Of a DNA stretch of 64,000 nt, positions 18,886 through 27,607 are shown one piece after another; position 1 is the stretch's first letter; every line of letters begins with the position of its first letter. Both the position numbers and the translations under genes were made by a program. The notes beneath the pieces were generated by a model that ran no database searches, was not told the origin of the DNA, and was given only the letters and a program-made list of their open reading frames with translations. This DNA is from Curtobacterium sp. BH-2-1-1 (GTDB lineage Bacteria; Actinomycetota; Actinomycetes; Actinomycetales; Microbacteriaceae): NCBI RefSeq assembly GCF_001806325.1, contig NZ_CP017580.1, forward strand, positions 3,731,949 through 3,795,948, read 5' to 3'.

Positions 18886-20338
18886 GCCGCTCCCGCAACC
18901 AGCGCTGGGCGCCCGCCGCGTCCTCGAAGCGCCCCTCGTCCTGCGCCTCGGCCGCGGCGTCCAGGACCTCCCGGAACCGCGGCCCCGGCGCGAGCCCCGC
19001 CGCGACGAGGTCCCGCCCGGTCACCAGGCGCACCCGGGGTCCCGCGGCCTCGTCGGCACGCATGACCGCGAGCCACGCCCACGCCGGTGACGGCCCGGAC
19101 GCCGCACCCCGTCCCTGCGAGTCCGCCTCGCACACCCGGGCCCAGCACTCGGCGGTCGCCATCGACCCGCCGAGACGACGGAGCAGTCGGCGCGCTGCCG
19201 GCACCGACGGCGCCGCACCGTCGGTCGAGTGCACCACCATGTGCTCTCGCACGATCGTGGCGATGCGCTCGGTGAGGGCGCGCGGCGCGCCGATCCGACG
19301 CAGCAGGTCCCGCGCCGCCCGCGCGCCCGAGACCTCGTGCCCGAGGCTGCGGACCCGGACCGTGCCGTCGTCGTCCCGCTCCCGCTGCGTCCCGTCGCCC
19401 GCCTTGCCGAGGTCGTGCAGGAGCGCGCCGAGCACCACGACGGTGCGGTCCTCGCCGGTGACGCCGTCGGCCGTGCAGGCAGCGGCAGCAGCGTCCGCCG
19501 CGAGCCCCAGGTGCACGTGCACGGGCCCCTCGGGGTGCCACCGCGGGTCCTGCGGCACGTCGCGCACCGCGGCGAGTTCCGGGAGGTGCCGCTCCCACCC
19601 GGTGTCGTGCAGCACCTGGAGCGCCCGCGACTGGTGGTCGCCCCGCGCCGTCTTCCGGATCTCCGGCCAGACCCGCTCCGCGGCCACGGACGGGAACGCG
19701 TCCACCAGCGACCGGGCGACGTCCACCGTCGACGGGTCGAGCACGAGGTCGAAGCGCGCCACCAGCTGCACGGCGCGCAGCACCCGCAGCGGATCGTCCC
19801 CGAACCGGTCCGAGGTGTGTCGGAGCACACCTCGGGCAGCGTCGTCGATCCCACCGACCGCGTCGACGTACTCGTTCGTCGCCGGGTCCCACGCGACCGC
19901 GTTGACCGTGAAGTCGCGACGGACGGCGGCCGCGGCGAGCCCGTCGTCGTCGGCGATCCCCGGCACGACCGCGACGTCGACGTGCACGCCCTCGACCACG
20001 ACCTTGAGGACCTCGAAGCGCGCCCCCGTGGTGACGACGACGGCTCCCGCCGCGCGCAGCGCGTCGACGACCGAGGCGGTGTCCGTGCCGTGCACCTCGA
20101 CGTCGACGTCGTGGTCGTCGGCGACGGGGACCGCGCGCCCGGACGCACGGAACAGCGCGTCGCGGACCACCCCGCCGACGAGGAACGGTCGGCCGACACC
20201 GGCGAGCACGTCCAGGACCACGGCGACGCAGGTGCCCACGCCCAGCGCTCGGGCCGGGTCGTCCGGTCCGGGGCAGCGGTGCACCCCGGTGGGGCGGCGA
20301 ACGGCTCGGCAGCGGGGGCAGGAGATGGTGGTGGTCAC
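18869..20338 (-). CDS. CCA-adding enzyme / poly(A) polymerase-like nucleotidyltransferase with HD domain
   Basis: This 489-residue protein has a class II nucleotidyltransferase head: FLVGGVVRDALF, then DHDVDVEVHG with the metal-binding acids, and RRDFTVNAVAW. A neck and body region (RFGDDPLRVLRAVQLVARF) and an HD phosphohydrolase domain (LGALLHDLGKAGDG) follow. Such proteins repair the CCA end of tRNAs. The first ~30 residues hold CPRCRAV...GVHRC, a possible small zinc knuckle not typical of the family. GTG at 20338 is the likeliest start. No other CCA enzyme is in the window, so whether this is the housekeeping copy is open. Confidence 0.8.
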   Translation of the reverse strand: MTTTISCPRCRAVRRPTGVHRCPGPDDPARALGVGTCVAVVLDVLAGVGRPFLVGGVVRDALFRASGRAVPVADDHDVDVEVHGTDTASVVDALRAAGAVVVTTGARFEVLKVVVEGVHVDVAVVPGIADDDGLAAAAVRRDFTVNAVAWDPATNEYVDAVGGIDDAARGVLRHTSDRFGDDPLRVLRAVQLVARFDLVLDPSTVDVARSLVDAFPSVAAERVWPEIRKTARGDHQSRALQVLHDTGWERHLPELAAVRDVPQDPRWHPEGPVHVHLGLAADAAAAACTADGVTGEDRTVVVLGALLHDLGKAGDGTQRERDDDGTVRVRSLGHEVSGARAARDLLRRIGAPRALTERIATIVREHMVVHSTDGAAPSVPAARRLLRRLGGSMATAECWARVCEADSQGRGAASGPSPAWAWLAVMRADEAAGPRVRLVTGRDLVAAGLAPGPRFREVLDAAAEAQDEGRFEDAAGAQRWLRERLSPPR

Positions 20339-20417
20339 GTGCGGTGTCTTCCAGGACCTCCGTGCGGCGGCACCGAGGGAGTCAGTCTGCCGCACCACGC
20401 GCGTCGGCGCGACCGGA

Positions 20418-20467
20418 TGACGGACGGGAGGCGCGGTGCCAGCCGGCACCGCGCCTCCCGTCCGTCA
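20418..20467. repeat. Family-1 palindrome, full copy
   Basis: A 50-bp inverted repeat starts TGACGGACGGG and ends CCCGTCCGTCA, with loop AGCC. It lies between the ndh start-side neighbour gene and the ndh stop, downstream of ndh's 3' end, and may act as the ndh terminator. ACGCGCGT occurs on both flanks. Confidence 0.85.
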
Positions 20468-20478
20468 GGAACGCGCGT

Positions 20479-21807
20479 CTAGGACTTCGACGCCTCGACG
20501 AACGTGCGGCGCGGGTCGGTCTCCTTGATGAGGGACGTCGCGTCGCGACCCGACACGGCCCCGGTGACCCACCCGATCACGATGCGCGCCTTGCGGTTCA
20601 GCGTCGGCATCGCGTACACGTGGTAGGCGCGGTGCGCGAGCCACGCGAGGAGGTTCGTCATCTTGATGCCCTTGATGTTCGCCGCACCCTTCGCGACACC
20701 GTACGACGCGACGGTGCCGATGGACGGGTGGCGGTACTCCTCGAGCGGCTTGCCCGTGATCGTCGCGACCACGTTGTCCGCGGCCACGACGGCCTGGCGG
20801 ACGGCGTTCTGCGCGTTCGGCGGGTAGTACGCCGGCTGCTTCTCGGCCGTCAGGTCGGGCACCTGCGCGACGTCGCCGAGGCCCCAGACGCCGGGGACGA
20901 CCTCGTGGGTGTCCTCGCTCTCGACCTGCAGCTTCGCGTTCGCGGCGAGGTGACCCTTCGGGCCGCGCGGCAGGTCGGACGCGTCGAGGAGCGGGTTCGG
21001 CTTCACGCCGGCCGTCCAGACGAGCAGGCCGGTGGCGAACTCGTCGCCGTCGGAGAGCTTCACGACGCCGCCCTCGCAGCTCGGCATGGTCGTCTTCAGG
21101 CGGACGTCGATGCCGCGGGCACGCAGCGATTCGAGGGTCCACTTGGACAGCTCCGGACCGACCTCGGGCGCGACGCGGTCGAGCGCGTCGATGAGGACCC
21201 AGCGGGGGTGCTCGCCGGCGAGCGACGGGTAGGTCTTGATGGCGGCCTGCGAGACGTCGAACAGTTCGCCGATCGCCTCGACGCCGGTGTACCCGCCGCC
21301 GACGAAGATGCTCGTGAGCAGCTTGCGGCGCTCGTCCTCGTCGCGGGTGGCAGCGGCCTTGGCGATGTTGTCGAGGAGCTTCGCGCGCACGTAGGCGGCC
21401 TCTTCGACGCTCTTGAAGCCGACGCCGTACTCCTCGAGCCCGGGCGTCGGGAACGTGCGCGTGACGGAGCCGAGCGCGACGACGAGCTGGTCGTAACCGA
21501 GCGTGCGGTCGTCACCGCCGGCCGTGGCGATCGAGACGGTCTTGTCGGCCGAGGAGATCCCGGTGACCTTGCCCTGGATGACCCGGGTCTTGCGGAGCGC
21601 ACGGCGCAGCTCGAAGGTCACGTCCTTCGGGGCGATGTGGCCACCGGCGACCTCGGGCAGGAACGGCAGGTACGTGTAGTACGTGTTCTGGTCCACCAGC
21701 GTGATGCGCATCGGCACGGTCGCTGCGTGCTTCTGGAGCTGCTTGACGGTGGTGTAGCCAGCGGAGCCGCCGCCGAGGACGAGGACGTGAGGGATGGAGT
21801 CTGCCAT
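20479..21807 (-). CDS. ndh: Type II NADH dehydrogenase
   Basis: Ndh oxidises NADH and reduces menaquinone at the inner face of the membrane without pumping protons. The 442-residue protein has two Rossmann motifs: VLVLGGGSAGYT for FAD near residues 8-19 and SIFVGGGYTGVEAIGEL for NADH near residues 166-182. YYTYLPFLPEVAGG and GVWGLGDVAQVPD are typical of the family. The C-terminal part, with LAWLAHRAYHVYAMP, probably forms the amphipathic membrane-binding helices. ATG at 21807 is six bases from TAGACC, a near match to the local leaderless pattern. It stands alone between two repeat/terminator regions. Confidence 0.94.
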   Translation of the reverse strand: MADSIPHVLVLGGGSAGYTTVKQLQKHAATVPMRITLVDQNTYYTYLPFLPEVAGGHIAPKDVTFELRRALRKTRVIQGKVTGISSADKTVSIATAGGDDRTLGYDQLVVALGSVTRTFPTPGLEEYGVGFKSVEEAAYVRAKLLDNIAKAAATRDEDERRKLLTSIFVGGGYTGVEAIGELFDVSQAAIKTYPSLAGEHPRWVLIDALDRVAPEVGPELSKWTLESLRARGIDVRLKTTMPSCEGGVVKLSDGDEFATGLLVWTAGVKPNPLLDASDLPRGPKGHLAANAKLQVESEDTHEVVPGVWGLGDVAQVPDLTAEKQPAYYPPNAQNAVRQAVVAADNVVATITGKPLEEYRHPSIGTVASYGVAKGAANIKGIKMTNLLAWLAHRAYHVYAMPTLNRKARIVIGWVTGAVSGRDATSLIKETDPRRTFVEASKS

Positions 21808-21813
21808 TCCCCC

Positions 21814-21819
21814 GGTCTA
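21814..21819 (-). promoter_or_regulatory. -10-like box of ndh
   Basis: TAGACC on the minus strand is six bases before the ATG. The last base deviates from TANNNT, and the purine-rich gap (GGGGGA) could also serve as a short ribosome site. Confidence 0.4.
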
Positions 21820-21839
21820 CCCGACTTCGGCTTGCGATG

Positions 21840-22049
21840 TCATGAGGTCCGCGGCCTGTCGCGGAGCCGCCACCACGCGGTCTCGGCGAGTTCGACGCCC
21901 GTGTACACCCCGTGGGGCGTCCGGCGGGACTCGGTGAGCGAGAACCGACGGAGCCGGTAGCCCCCGCCGAAGCGGTCGATGATCGCCTCGGGTGAGGACT
22001 CCGCGTCGCGCTTGACGTACCAGGTGCGGTCGTCGACGGCCTCGATCAC
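21840..22049 (-). CDS. Small conserved-looking protein, 69 residues, unknown function
   Basis: The protein starts VIEAVDDRTWYVKRDAES and contains GGGYRLRRFSLTESRRTPHG and a Trp-Trp pair near the end. It is small, basic, lacks a membrane segment and shows no motif I recognise. GTG at 22049 begins seven bases after the helicase stop, which suggests translational coupling; no clear ribosome site is visible. Codon use matches the neighbours and the frame stays open for 69 codons with a coding-like GC pattern. It closes the FUSC-dinB-helicase chain and may be a helicase-associated factor, but that is only positional inference. Confidence 0.6.
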   Translation of the reverse strand: MIEAVDDRTWYVKRDAESSPEAIIDRFGGGYRLRRFSLTESRRTPHGVYTGVELAETAWWRLRDRPRTS

Positions 22050-22056
22050 GCGGTGC

Positions 22057-23994
22057 TCACCGGCGGCCGCCGATGCGGGAGCGCAGCACGTCGATGCGCT
22101 TCTGGATCTGCTCGATGCTCGCCTGCGCCACGGCCGGGCCACCGCTGATGCGGCGGAGTTCGGCGTGGATGGCCCCGTGCGGTTCGTTCGCGTGTCGGGA
22201 CCAGATCGAGACGAGCCGGTGCAGCTCGGACCGCTGTTCCTTGATCGTCTGGTACATCGGGCGGTCCTCGGGCGCCGGGGCGGCCGCCTTGGGCATACCG
22301 TCCTTCGGGGTACGGCCCTTCGCTCGCTTCGCCTGCGTCGCCTGGCGTGCACGGAGCAGGTCGCGCACCTGGTCCGGTTCGAGCAGCCCCGGGATGCCGA
22401 TGAAGTCGAGTTCCTCGAGCGAGCCCACCTCGCCGCCGCTGCCGAACTCGCCGCCGTCGTAGAGGACACGGTCGAAGGACGCCTGCGAGTCGAGCGCCTC
22501 GAACGGCTGGACCTCGAGCAGGCTCTCAGACGCGCGGTCCTCCTTGTTGGCCTCGGCGACCATCGCGTCCTCGGGGTTGTACATCCCGTCGTCGGCGTCC
22601 TTCGGGCGGTCGAGGGCGTGGTCGCGCTCGAGCTCGAGGGAGGCCGCCAGCGCCATCAGTCCGGGCACGCTCGGCAGGAACACGCTCGCCGTCTCACCGC
22701 GGCGACGGGCCCGGACGAAGCGGCCGATGACCTGGGCGAAGAAGAGCGGGGTGCTCGCGCTCGTGGCGTACACGCCGACGCACAGCCGCGGCACGTCCAC
22801 GCCCTCGGACACCATGCGGACGGCGACCATCCACCGGGACGTGTCCTCGGCGAAGGCACTGATCCGGCTCGACCCCGCTGCTTCGTCGGAGAGGACGACC
22901 GTCGGCCGCTCCCCCGTGATCTGCTGCAGGATGCGGGCGTACGCGCGGGCCGTGGTGGTGTCCGTGGCGATGACGAGGCCGCCGGCGTCCGGCACACCAC
23001 GGCGGACCTCGGTCAGGCGCTTGTCGGCGGCGGAGAGGACGGCCGGCATCCACTCGCCCTCGGGTGAGAGCGCCGTGCGCCAGGCCTGGGCAGTGATGTC
23101 CTTCGTGACCTGCTCGCCGAGCGACGCCGACATCTCGTCGCCCATGCGGGTCTTCCAGCGCATCTGCCCGGCGTACGCCATGAAGAGCACCGGGCGGACG
23201 ACGCCGTCCTTGAGGGCGCGCCCGTAGCCGTAGTTGTAGTCGGAGATCGAGGTGCGGATGCCCTGCTCGTCGGGGGCGTACTGCACGAACGGGATCGGCG
23301 CGGTGTCCGAGCGGAACGGCGTGCCGGAGAGGGACAGGCGACGGGTGGCCTTCGAGAACGCCTCTCTGATGCCGTCGCCCCAGGTCAGGGCGTCGCCGCC
23401 GTGGTGGACCTCGTCGAGGATCACGAGCGTCTTGCCGCCGGCGGTGATCTTCTGGTGGACCTCGGGGTTCATGCCGACCTGGGCGTACGTGATCGCCACG
23501 CCCTGGTAGTGCCGGCCGAACATGCCGTCGCCGTTCTTGAACATCGGATCGATCCGGATGCCGACGCGGTCCGCCGAGTCCGCCCACTGCCGCTTGAGGT
23601 GCTCCGTCGGGGCCACGACGACGATGCGGTCGACGGTGCCGCGGGCGAGGAGCTCGGTCGCGAGCCGGAGCGCGAACGTGGTCTTGCCGGCGCCGGGCGT
23701 CGCGGCCGTGAGGAAGTCCCGCGGCTCGGTCTCGAAGTACTTCGTGAGCGCTTCGACCTGCCAGGCGCGGAGCTTCGACGCGGTGCCCCACGCGGCACGG
23801 TCCGGGAAGGCCGGTGACAGGTTCTGCACGGCCGAGTTGCCCGCCGCCTCGGCAGCGGCGACGGCCTCGTCGTGGGCGACGACCGCGTGCTCAGGCGCTG
23901 CGGTGCCGTCGTCCCACAGGGCCGCGGGCTGGTCCCCCGCCCCTGGCTGATCGGTGTACTCGGCTGCGCTCACTGCACGAGATTCTACCGTCAC
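22057..23994 (-). CDS. Superfamily 2 DEAD/DEAH-type helicase (XPB/SSL2-like)
   Basis: This 645-residue ATPase has the SF2 core. LRAWQVEALTKYF is the Q-like entry, ATPGAGKTTFALRLA is Walker A near residues 85-99, ILDEVHHGGDA is motif II and LSLSGTPFRSD is motif III. VIGRFVRARRRGE is motif VI. It resembles the UvrB/XPB-like restriction-helicase branch, and single-gene members are widespread in actinobacteria. GTG at 23994 overlaps the dinB stop by four bases; an in-frame GTG at 23973 is a weaker choice. Coupling to dinB hints at DNA repair, but there is no direct evidence of the substrate. Confidence 0.87.
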   Translation of the reverse strand: MTVESRAVSAAEYTDQPGAGDQPAALWDDGTAAPEHAVVAHDEAVAAAEAAGNSAVQNLSPAFPDRAAWGTASKLRAWQVEALTKYFETEPRDFLTAATPGAGKTTFALRLATELLARGTVDRIVVVAPTEHLKRQWADSADRVGIRIDPMFKNGDGMFGRHYQGVAITYAQVGMNPEVHQKITAGGKTLVILDEVHHGGDALTWGDGIREAFSKATRRLSLSGTPFRSDTAPIPFVQYAPDEQGIRTSISDYNYGYGRALKDGVVRPVLFMAYAGQMRWKTRMGDEMSASLGEQVTKDITAQAWRTALSPEGEWMPAVLSAADKRLTEVRRGVPDAGGLVIATDTTTARAYARILQQITGERPTVVLSDEAAGSSRISAFAEDTSRWMVAVRMVSEGVDVPRLCVGVYATSASTPLFFAQVIGRFVRARRRGETASVFLPSVPGLMALAASLELERDHALDRPKDADDGMYNPEDAMVAEANKEDRASESLLEVQPFEALDSQASFDRVLYDGGEFGSGGEVGSLEELDFIGIPGLLEPDQVRDLLRARQATQAKRAKGRTPKDGMPKAAAPAPEDRPMYQTIKEQRSELHRLVSIWSRHANEPHGAIHAELRRISGGPAVAQASIEQIQKRIDVLRSRIGGRR

Positions 23995-25241
23995 CCTTCG
24001 TCCTGCCGAGCGTGCGGGACGTGCCCCTCGGGCGTGCCGCGCACCAGGGATGCCGGTCGGAGCACGCCGGCGCCGAAGCGTGCGGCGACCGCGTCGATCG
24101 TCGTCTCGGTCTCGCGCCACGGCGCGTCGTCGTCCCAGAGCGCGTTGCTCGCCGCCGCCGGCACGAGGTTCTCGCCACGGACCCCGATGAGCCGGATCCG
24201 GTTGCCCGGCCGGTGCAGCACGTCGTACAGCTCGACGGCTTCGCGGTGCAGGCGCTTGGCGACGTCGGTCGGTTCCGCGAGGGTGCGGGACCGGGTCAGC
24301 GTGGTGAAGTCGGTGTAGCGGACCTTGAGCGCCACCGTCCGCGCCTGGACGTCGGCCCGTCGGAGTCGCACGGCCACCTTGTCGGCGAGGCGCAGGAGTT
24401 CCCGGGCGACGTCGTCGCGCTCGGTGAGGTCGTGGCCGAAGGTGACCTCGTGCCCGATCGACTTCTCGCCGACGCCGCTCTCGACCACGCGCGGATCGCG
24501 GCCCCACGCGAGGTCGTGCAGGCGCTGACCGCCGGCCGGACCGAGCGCGGAGACGAGCGAGCCCAGCGGCGTGGTCGCGAGGTCCCCCACGGTGCGGATG
24601 CCGCGTCGTTCGAGGGTCTCCTGCGTCTTGCCGCCGACCCCCCACAGTGCCGACACGGGCTGCGGGTGCAGGAACGACACGGTGTCGGCAGCCGGCACGA
24701 CGAGCAGGCCGTCCGGCTTCGACCGACTCGACGCGAGCTTCGCCACGAACTTGGTCGACGCGGCGCCGACGGAGCAGTGCAGGCCCGTCTCGGCGTACAC
24801 CGCCGCACGGATCGCCCGACCGATCTCCCACGGGGTGCCGTACAGCCGGATCGCCCCGGCGACGTCGAGGAAGGCCTCGTCGATGCCGAGCTTCTCGACG
24901 CGGGGCGTGAAGCGGTCGAAGACGGCCATCACGGCGTCGGACTTCGCGCGGTACTTCTCGAAGTGCGGCTCGACGATGATCGCCGCGGGGCACCGGCGCT
25001 TGGCGACGGCCATCGGCATCGCGGAGTTGACGCCGTACTTGCGGGCCTCGTACGTGGCGGCCGTGACGACCGAACGGTCGGAGTCGTGCCCGACGATCAC
25101 CGGCAGGCCGCGGAGGTCCGGCCGGTCGAGCAGCTCCACCGAGGCGAAGAAGGCGTCCATGTCGACGTGCAGCACGCTCGCCGTCACGTCGTCGACGGGC
25201 GCGTCGGACACCAGTCGGTTGCGTCCGTCCTGCTTGCTCAC
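23991..25241 (-). CDS. dinB: DNA polymerase IV (Y family)
   Basis: DinB is an error-prone translesion polymerase. The 416-residue protein shows the palm motifs HVDMDAFFASVELLDRP (catalytic Asp and the Phe steric gate region) near residues 25-41 and EKLGIDEAFLDV with the catalytic Asp-Glu pair. The helix-hairpin-helix region (WGVGGKTQETLERRGIRTVGDL) and a little-finger domain follow. No clear C-terminal clamp-binding QL motif is seen; the tail is short and basic. GTG at 25241 overlaps the FUSC stop by four bases, and its own stop overlaps the helicase start, making a coupled three-gene chain. Confidence 0.94.
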   Translation of the reverse strand: MSKQDGRNRLVSDAPVDDVTASVLHVDMDAFFASVELLDRPDLRGLPVIVGHDSDRSVVTAATYEARKYGVNSAMPMAVAKRRCPAAIIVEPHFEKYRAKSDAVMAVFDRFTPRVEKLGIDEAFLDVAGAIRLYGTPWEIGRAIRAAVYAETGLHCSVGAASTKFVAKLASSRSKPDGLLVVPAADTVSFLHPQPVSALWGVGGKTQETLERRGIRTVGDLATTPLGSLVSALGPAGGQRLHDLAWGRDPRVVESGVGEKSIGHEVTFGHDLTERDDVARELLRLADKVAVRLRRADVQARTVALKVRYTDFTTLTRSRTLAEPTDVAKRLHREAVELYDVLHRPGNRIRLIGVRGENLVPAAASNALWDDDAPWRETETTIDAVAARFGAGVLRPASLVRGTPEGHVPHARQDEG

Positions 25242-27535
25242 ACGGCGATGATGCCAGGACCCGCCGACATCGCCCCGACGACCGTTGCGTGGTGGCGGTC
25301 GGCGAGCAGCGCGAGCGCCTCGTCGATCCGGCCGAGCGCGTGCGCGGCCGTCGCGATCGCCCGCTCGTCCGGCCGTCCGGAGGCGGCGGCCACCGCCTCG
25401 TCGAGCTGGTCGCCGACCCGGACCCAGACCGCCGTCGGCGTGGCGGACCGCGGCCCGGCCACGATGCCGTCGGCGAGCTGCGCGATCGAGGCGGCGAGGC
25501 GGTCGGCCGCACCGCGCAGGGCCGCTGGCGGGTCCTGCGGGGCCGAGCCGAGCCTCCCGGCCGCCTCGCGCGCGAAGGTCGCGGCCGCCTGCAGTGAGGC
25601 GCGCGTCCTGGCGTCGGCGCGCGCCGGCCCGCCGGTCGGGAAGCGGACCATCGGACGCAGGACGGCGTCCAGTTGGTAGGTGGCGGCGTCGACCGCGCGC
25701 GACCGGGCGCGCAGGTCACGCCGGGCGCGGTCCGCCTCCGCCGTGTCGGCCGCGTCCGCCTCGTCGTCGTCCTCGACCCCCACCAGCGCGAGCACGAACG
25801 CGCGGACGGCGACCAGCTGCCGGCGCACCGCGCGCCGGATGACGGCACGGGTGGCGATCGGGAAGACGACCGCGCTGACGAGCACCGCGACCGCGGCACC
25901 GAGCAGGTTCTCGGCGAGCCGCATCGGGATGAGGGCGTCCGTGAAGGTGCCGGAGAACGCGTACACCTGGCAGAGGACGACCACGAGGCACGCGGCCCAG
26001 ACCGAGTACACGCCGCCGAAGCCGTACGTGCCGACGGCGAGCAGGACGCACACGAGCACGATCGTCACCCACGGGTGCGTCGTGCCGAGCAGGTGCACGA
26101 GGACGATCCCCACCGCTCCCCCGACGACCGTCCCGACGCCGCGGTGGAGGCCCTTCCGGATCCGCTCGTGCGTGGTGTTCGTGCCGGCGAGGACGATCAT
26201 CACACCGATGACACCCCAGTAGAACCGGCTCCCGTCGAGCAGGAGGGCGAGCGGTTCGACGATCGCGACGGCGATGGCGGCGTGGACGGCGGTCCGGAGC
26301 GACGCGGTGAGGTGCCAGCGGCGCCACGGGCCCTCGGCGACGGCGTCCGCGACGACCGGCACGGCTCCGGCCGGGCGCCCGCCGGCGAGGATCACCGGCG
26401 TGGCGAAGGGCACACCGGCACCGTGGCGGGGCAGCTCGTCACGGAGCTCGCGCCACCGGAGTCCGGCGGACCGCAGGTCGGTGAACTCGGCAGCCATGCG
26501 GCGGACGAGCGCGGTCGTCCGGGATCCGTCGTCGGCCGCCGAGGCCGTGATCCCGTAGCGGGCGAGGAGGGTGTGCGCTGCCTCCTGGCCGTGGCTGCCG
26601 CCGTGTCGGAGGACGAGCGTGACGGCCCGGAGCGCGGCGTGCCGGACGTCCGACGGCGCGCCCTGCTCGACCAGTGCCCCGGCCGCGCGGCCGAGCTCGT
26701 CGATCGCGAAGTGCGTGTCGAACACCAGGCGGTGCAGTTCCTCGGCGGTGGTGTCGGCGTCGACCCCGCTCGCGGCGAGCATGCCGTCGACCGTCAGGGC
26801 GATCTCGTGGTACCGGTCACGAGCGCGTCCGAGCCGGCGGAGGGCACGGCGGCGGGCGCGCTGGTCGTCCGCGGCGGCGCCGACGGCTCCGGCGGCCAGG
26901 ACCGCGGCGGCTGCCTCGAGCCCGTCGGACCCCCGGGCGACGAACCCGCGACGGGTCCGGAGCAGCGCCCGGTGCGGATCCGGCCGGAACAGGAGGCGGA
27001 CGACGATCGTCACGGCGAGGGAGCCCGCGACGACGAGCCCGAGCGGGACGACGCTCGTCTCGGGCAGGGGCAGCAGGAGTCCGCAGAGGTACCCGGCGAA
27101 CCCGACGATCGCCGCGTCCGCCGCCCACACGCCCCACGAGGCCGCCGCGAACTGCACGAACAGCAGCACCACGATGAGGACGAGTTCGAGGAGCCGGAAC
27201 GGCTGCAGGGCGATGCTCCCGGCGAGTGCGACGACGAACGGCACGAGGACCGCGCCGGTGCGCGCGGCGGTCCGGCCCGTGCTCGGGTCGACGATGACCA
27301 GGCAGGTGATGAAGGCCGGCATCGCGCCGATCATCACGCCGAGGATCGCCGGCAGGCCGAACGCCGTGGCGATCGCGTACCCGACGGCCATGCCGGCCGG
27401 GACGGCGACGAGGGTGCGGAGGGCACCGTCGGTCTTCACGAGCCCCGGGTCGAGTGCGAGGGCACGGTCCGTCAGTCGCTGGGTGCGGGTCCGTCGCCGC
27501 GGGGCGGTCCGGTTCGTGGTCTCGGTCCTCGGCAC
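25238..27535 (-). CDS. FUSC-family membrane protein (aromatic-acid exporter type)
   Basis: This 765-residue protein has two blocks of about six hydrophobic segments, one beginning near residue 45 (LVAVPAGMAVGYAIATAF) and one near residue 440 (FYWGVIGVMIVLAGTNTTHERI). Each is followed by a long soluble helical region, the layout of FUSC/YccS/AaeB proteins. YWGVIGVMIVLAGTN and RGVGTVVGGAVG match the FUSC core. Such proteins are thought to export organic acids or stress compounds. GTG at 27535 has AGGAGG ten bases upstream. Head of the chain with dinB and the helicase; the reason for this grouping is not apparent. Confidence 0.83.
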   Translation of the reverse strand: MPRTETTNRTAPRRRTRTQRLTDRALALDPGLVKTDGALRTLVAVPAGMAVGYAIATAFGLPAILGVMIGAMPAFITCLVIVDPSTGRTAARTGAVLVPFVVALAGSIALQPFRLLELVLIVVLLFVQFAAASWGVWAADAAIVGFAGYLCGLLLPLPETSVVPLGLVVAGSLAVTIVVRLLFRPDPHRALLRTRRGFVARGSDGLEAAAAVLAAGAVGAAADDQRARRRALRRLGRARDRYHEIALTVDGMLAASGVDADTTAEELHRLVFDTHFAIDELGRAAGALVEQGAPSDVRHAALRAVTLVLRHGGSHGQEAAHTLLARYGITASAADDGSRTTALVRRMAAEFTDLRSAGLRWRELRDELPRHGAGVPFATPVILAGGRPAGAVPVVADAVAEGPWRRWHLTASLRTAVHAAIAVAIVEPLALLLDGSRFYWGVIGVMIVLAGTNTTHERIRKGLHRGVGTVVGGAVGIVLVHLLGTTHPWVTIVLVCVLLAVGTYGFGGVYSVWAACLVVVLCQVYAFSGTFTDALIPMRLAENLLGAAVAVLVSAVVFPIATRAVIRRAVRRQLVAVRAFVLALVGVEDDDEADAADTAEADRARRDLRARSRAVDAATYQLDAVLRPMVRFPTGGPARADARTRASLQAAATFAREAAGRLGSAPQDPPAALRGAADRLAASIAQLADGIVAGPRSATPTAVWVRVGDQLDEAVAAASGRPDERAIATAAHALGRIDEALALLADRHHATVVGAMSAGPGIIAV

Positions 27536-27607
27536 GCTCCGGCCGCCTCCTGTTCGCTGGGGAGGCCAATGGTACCGCAAGCGAACTAGTTGGGGCGCGC
27601 GGCGGTG

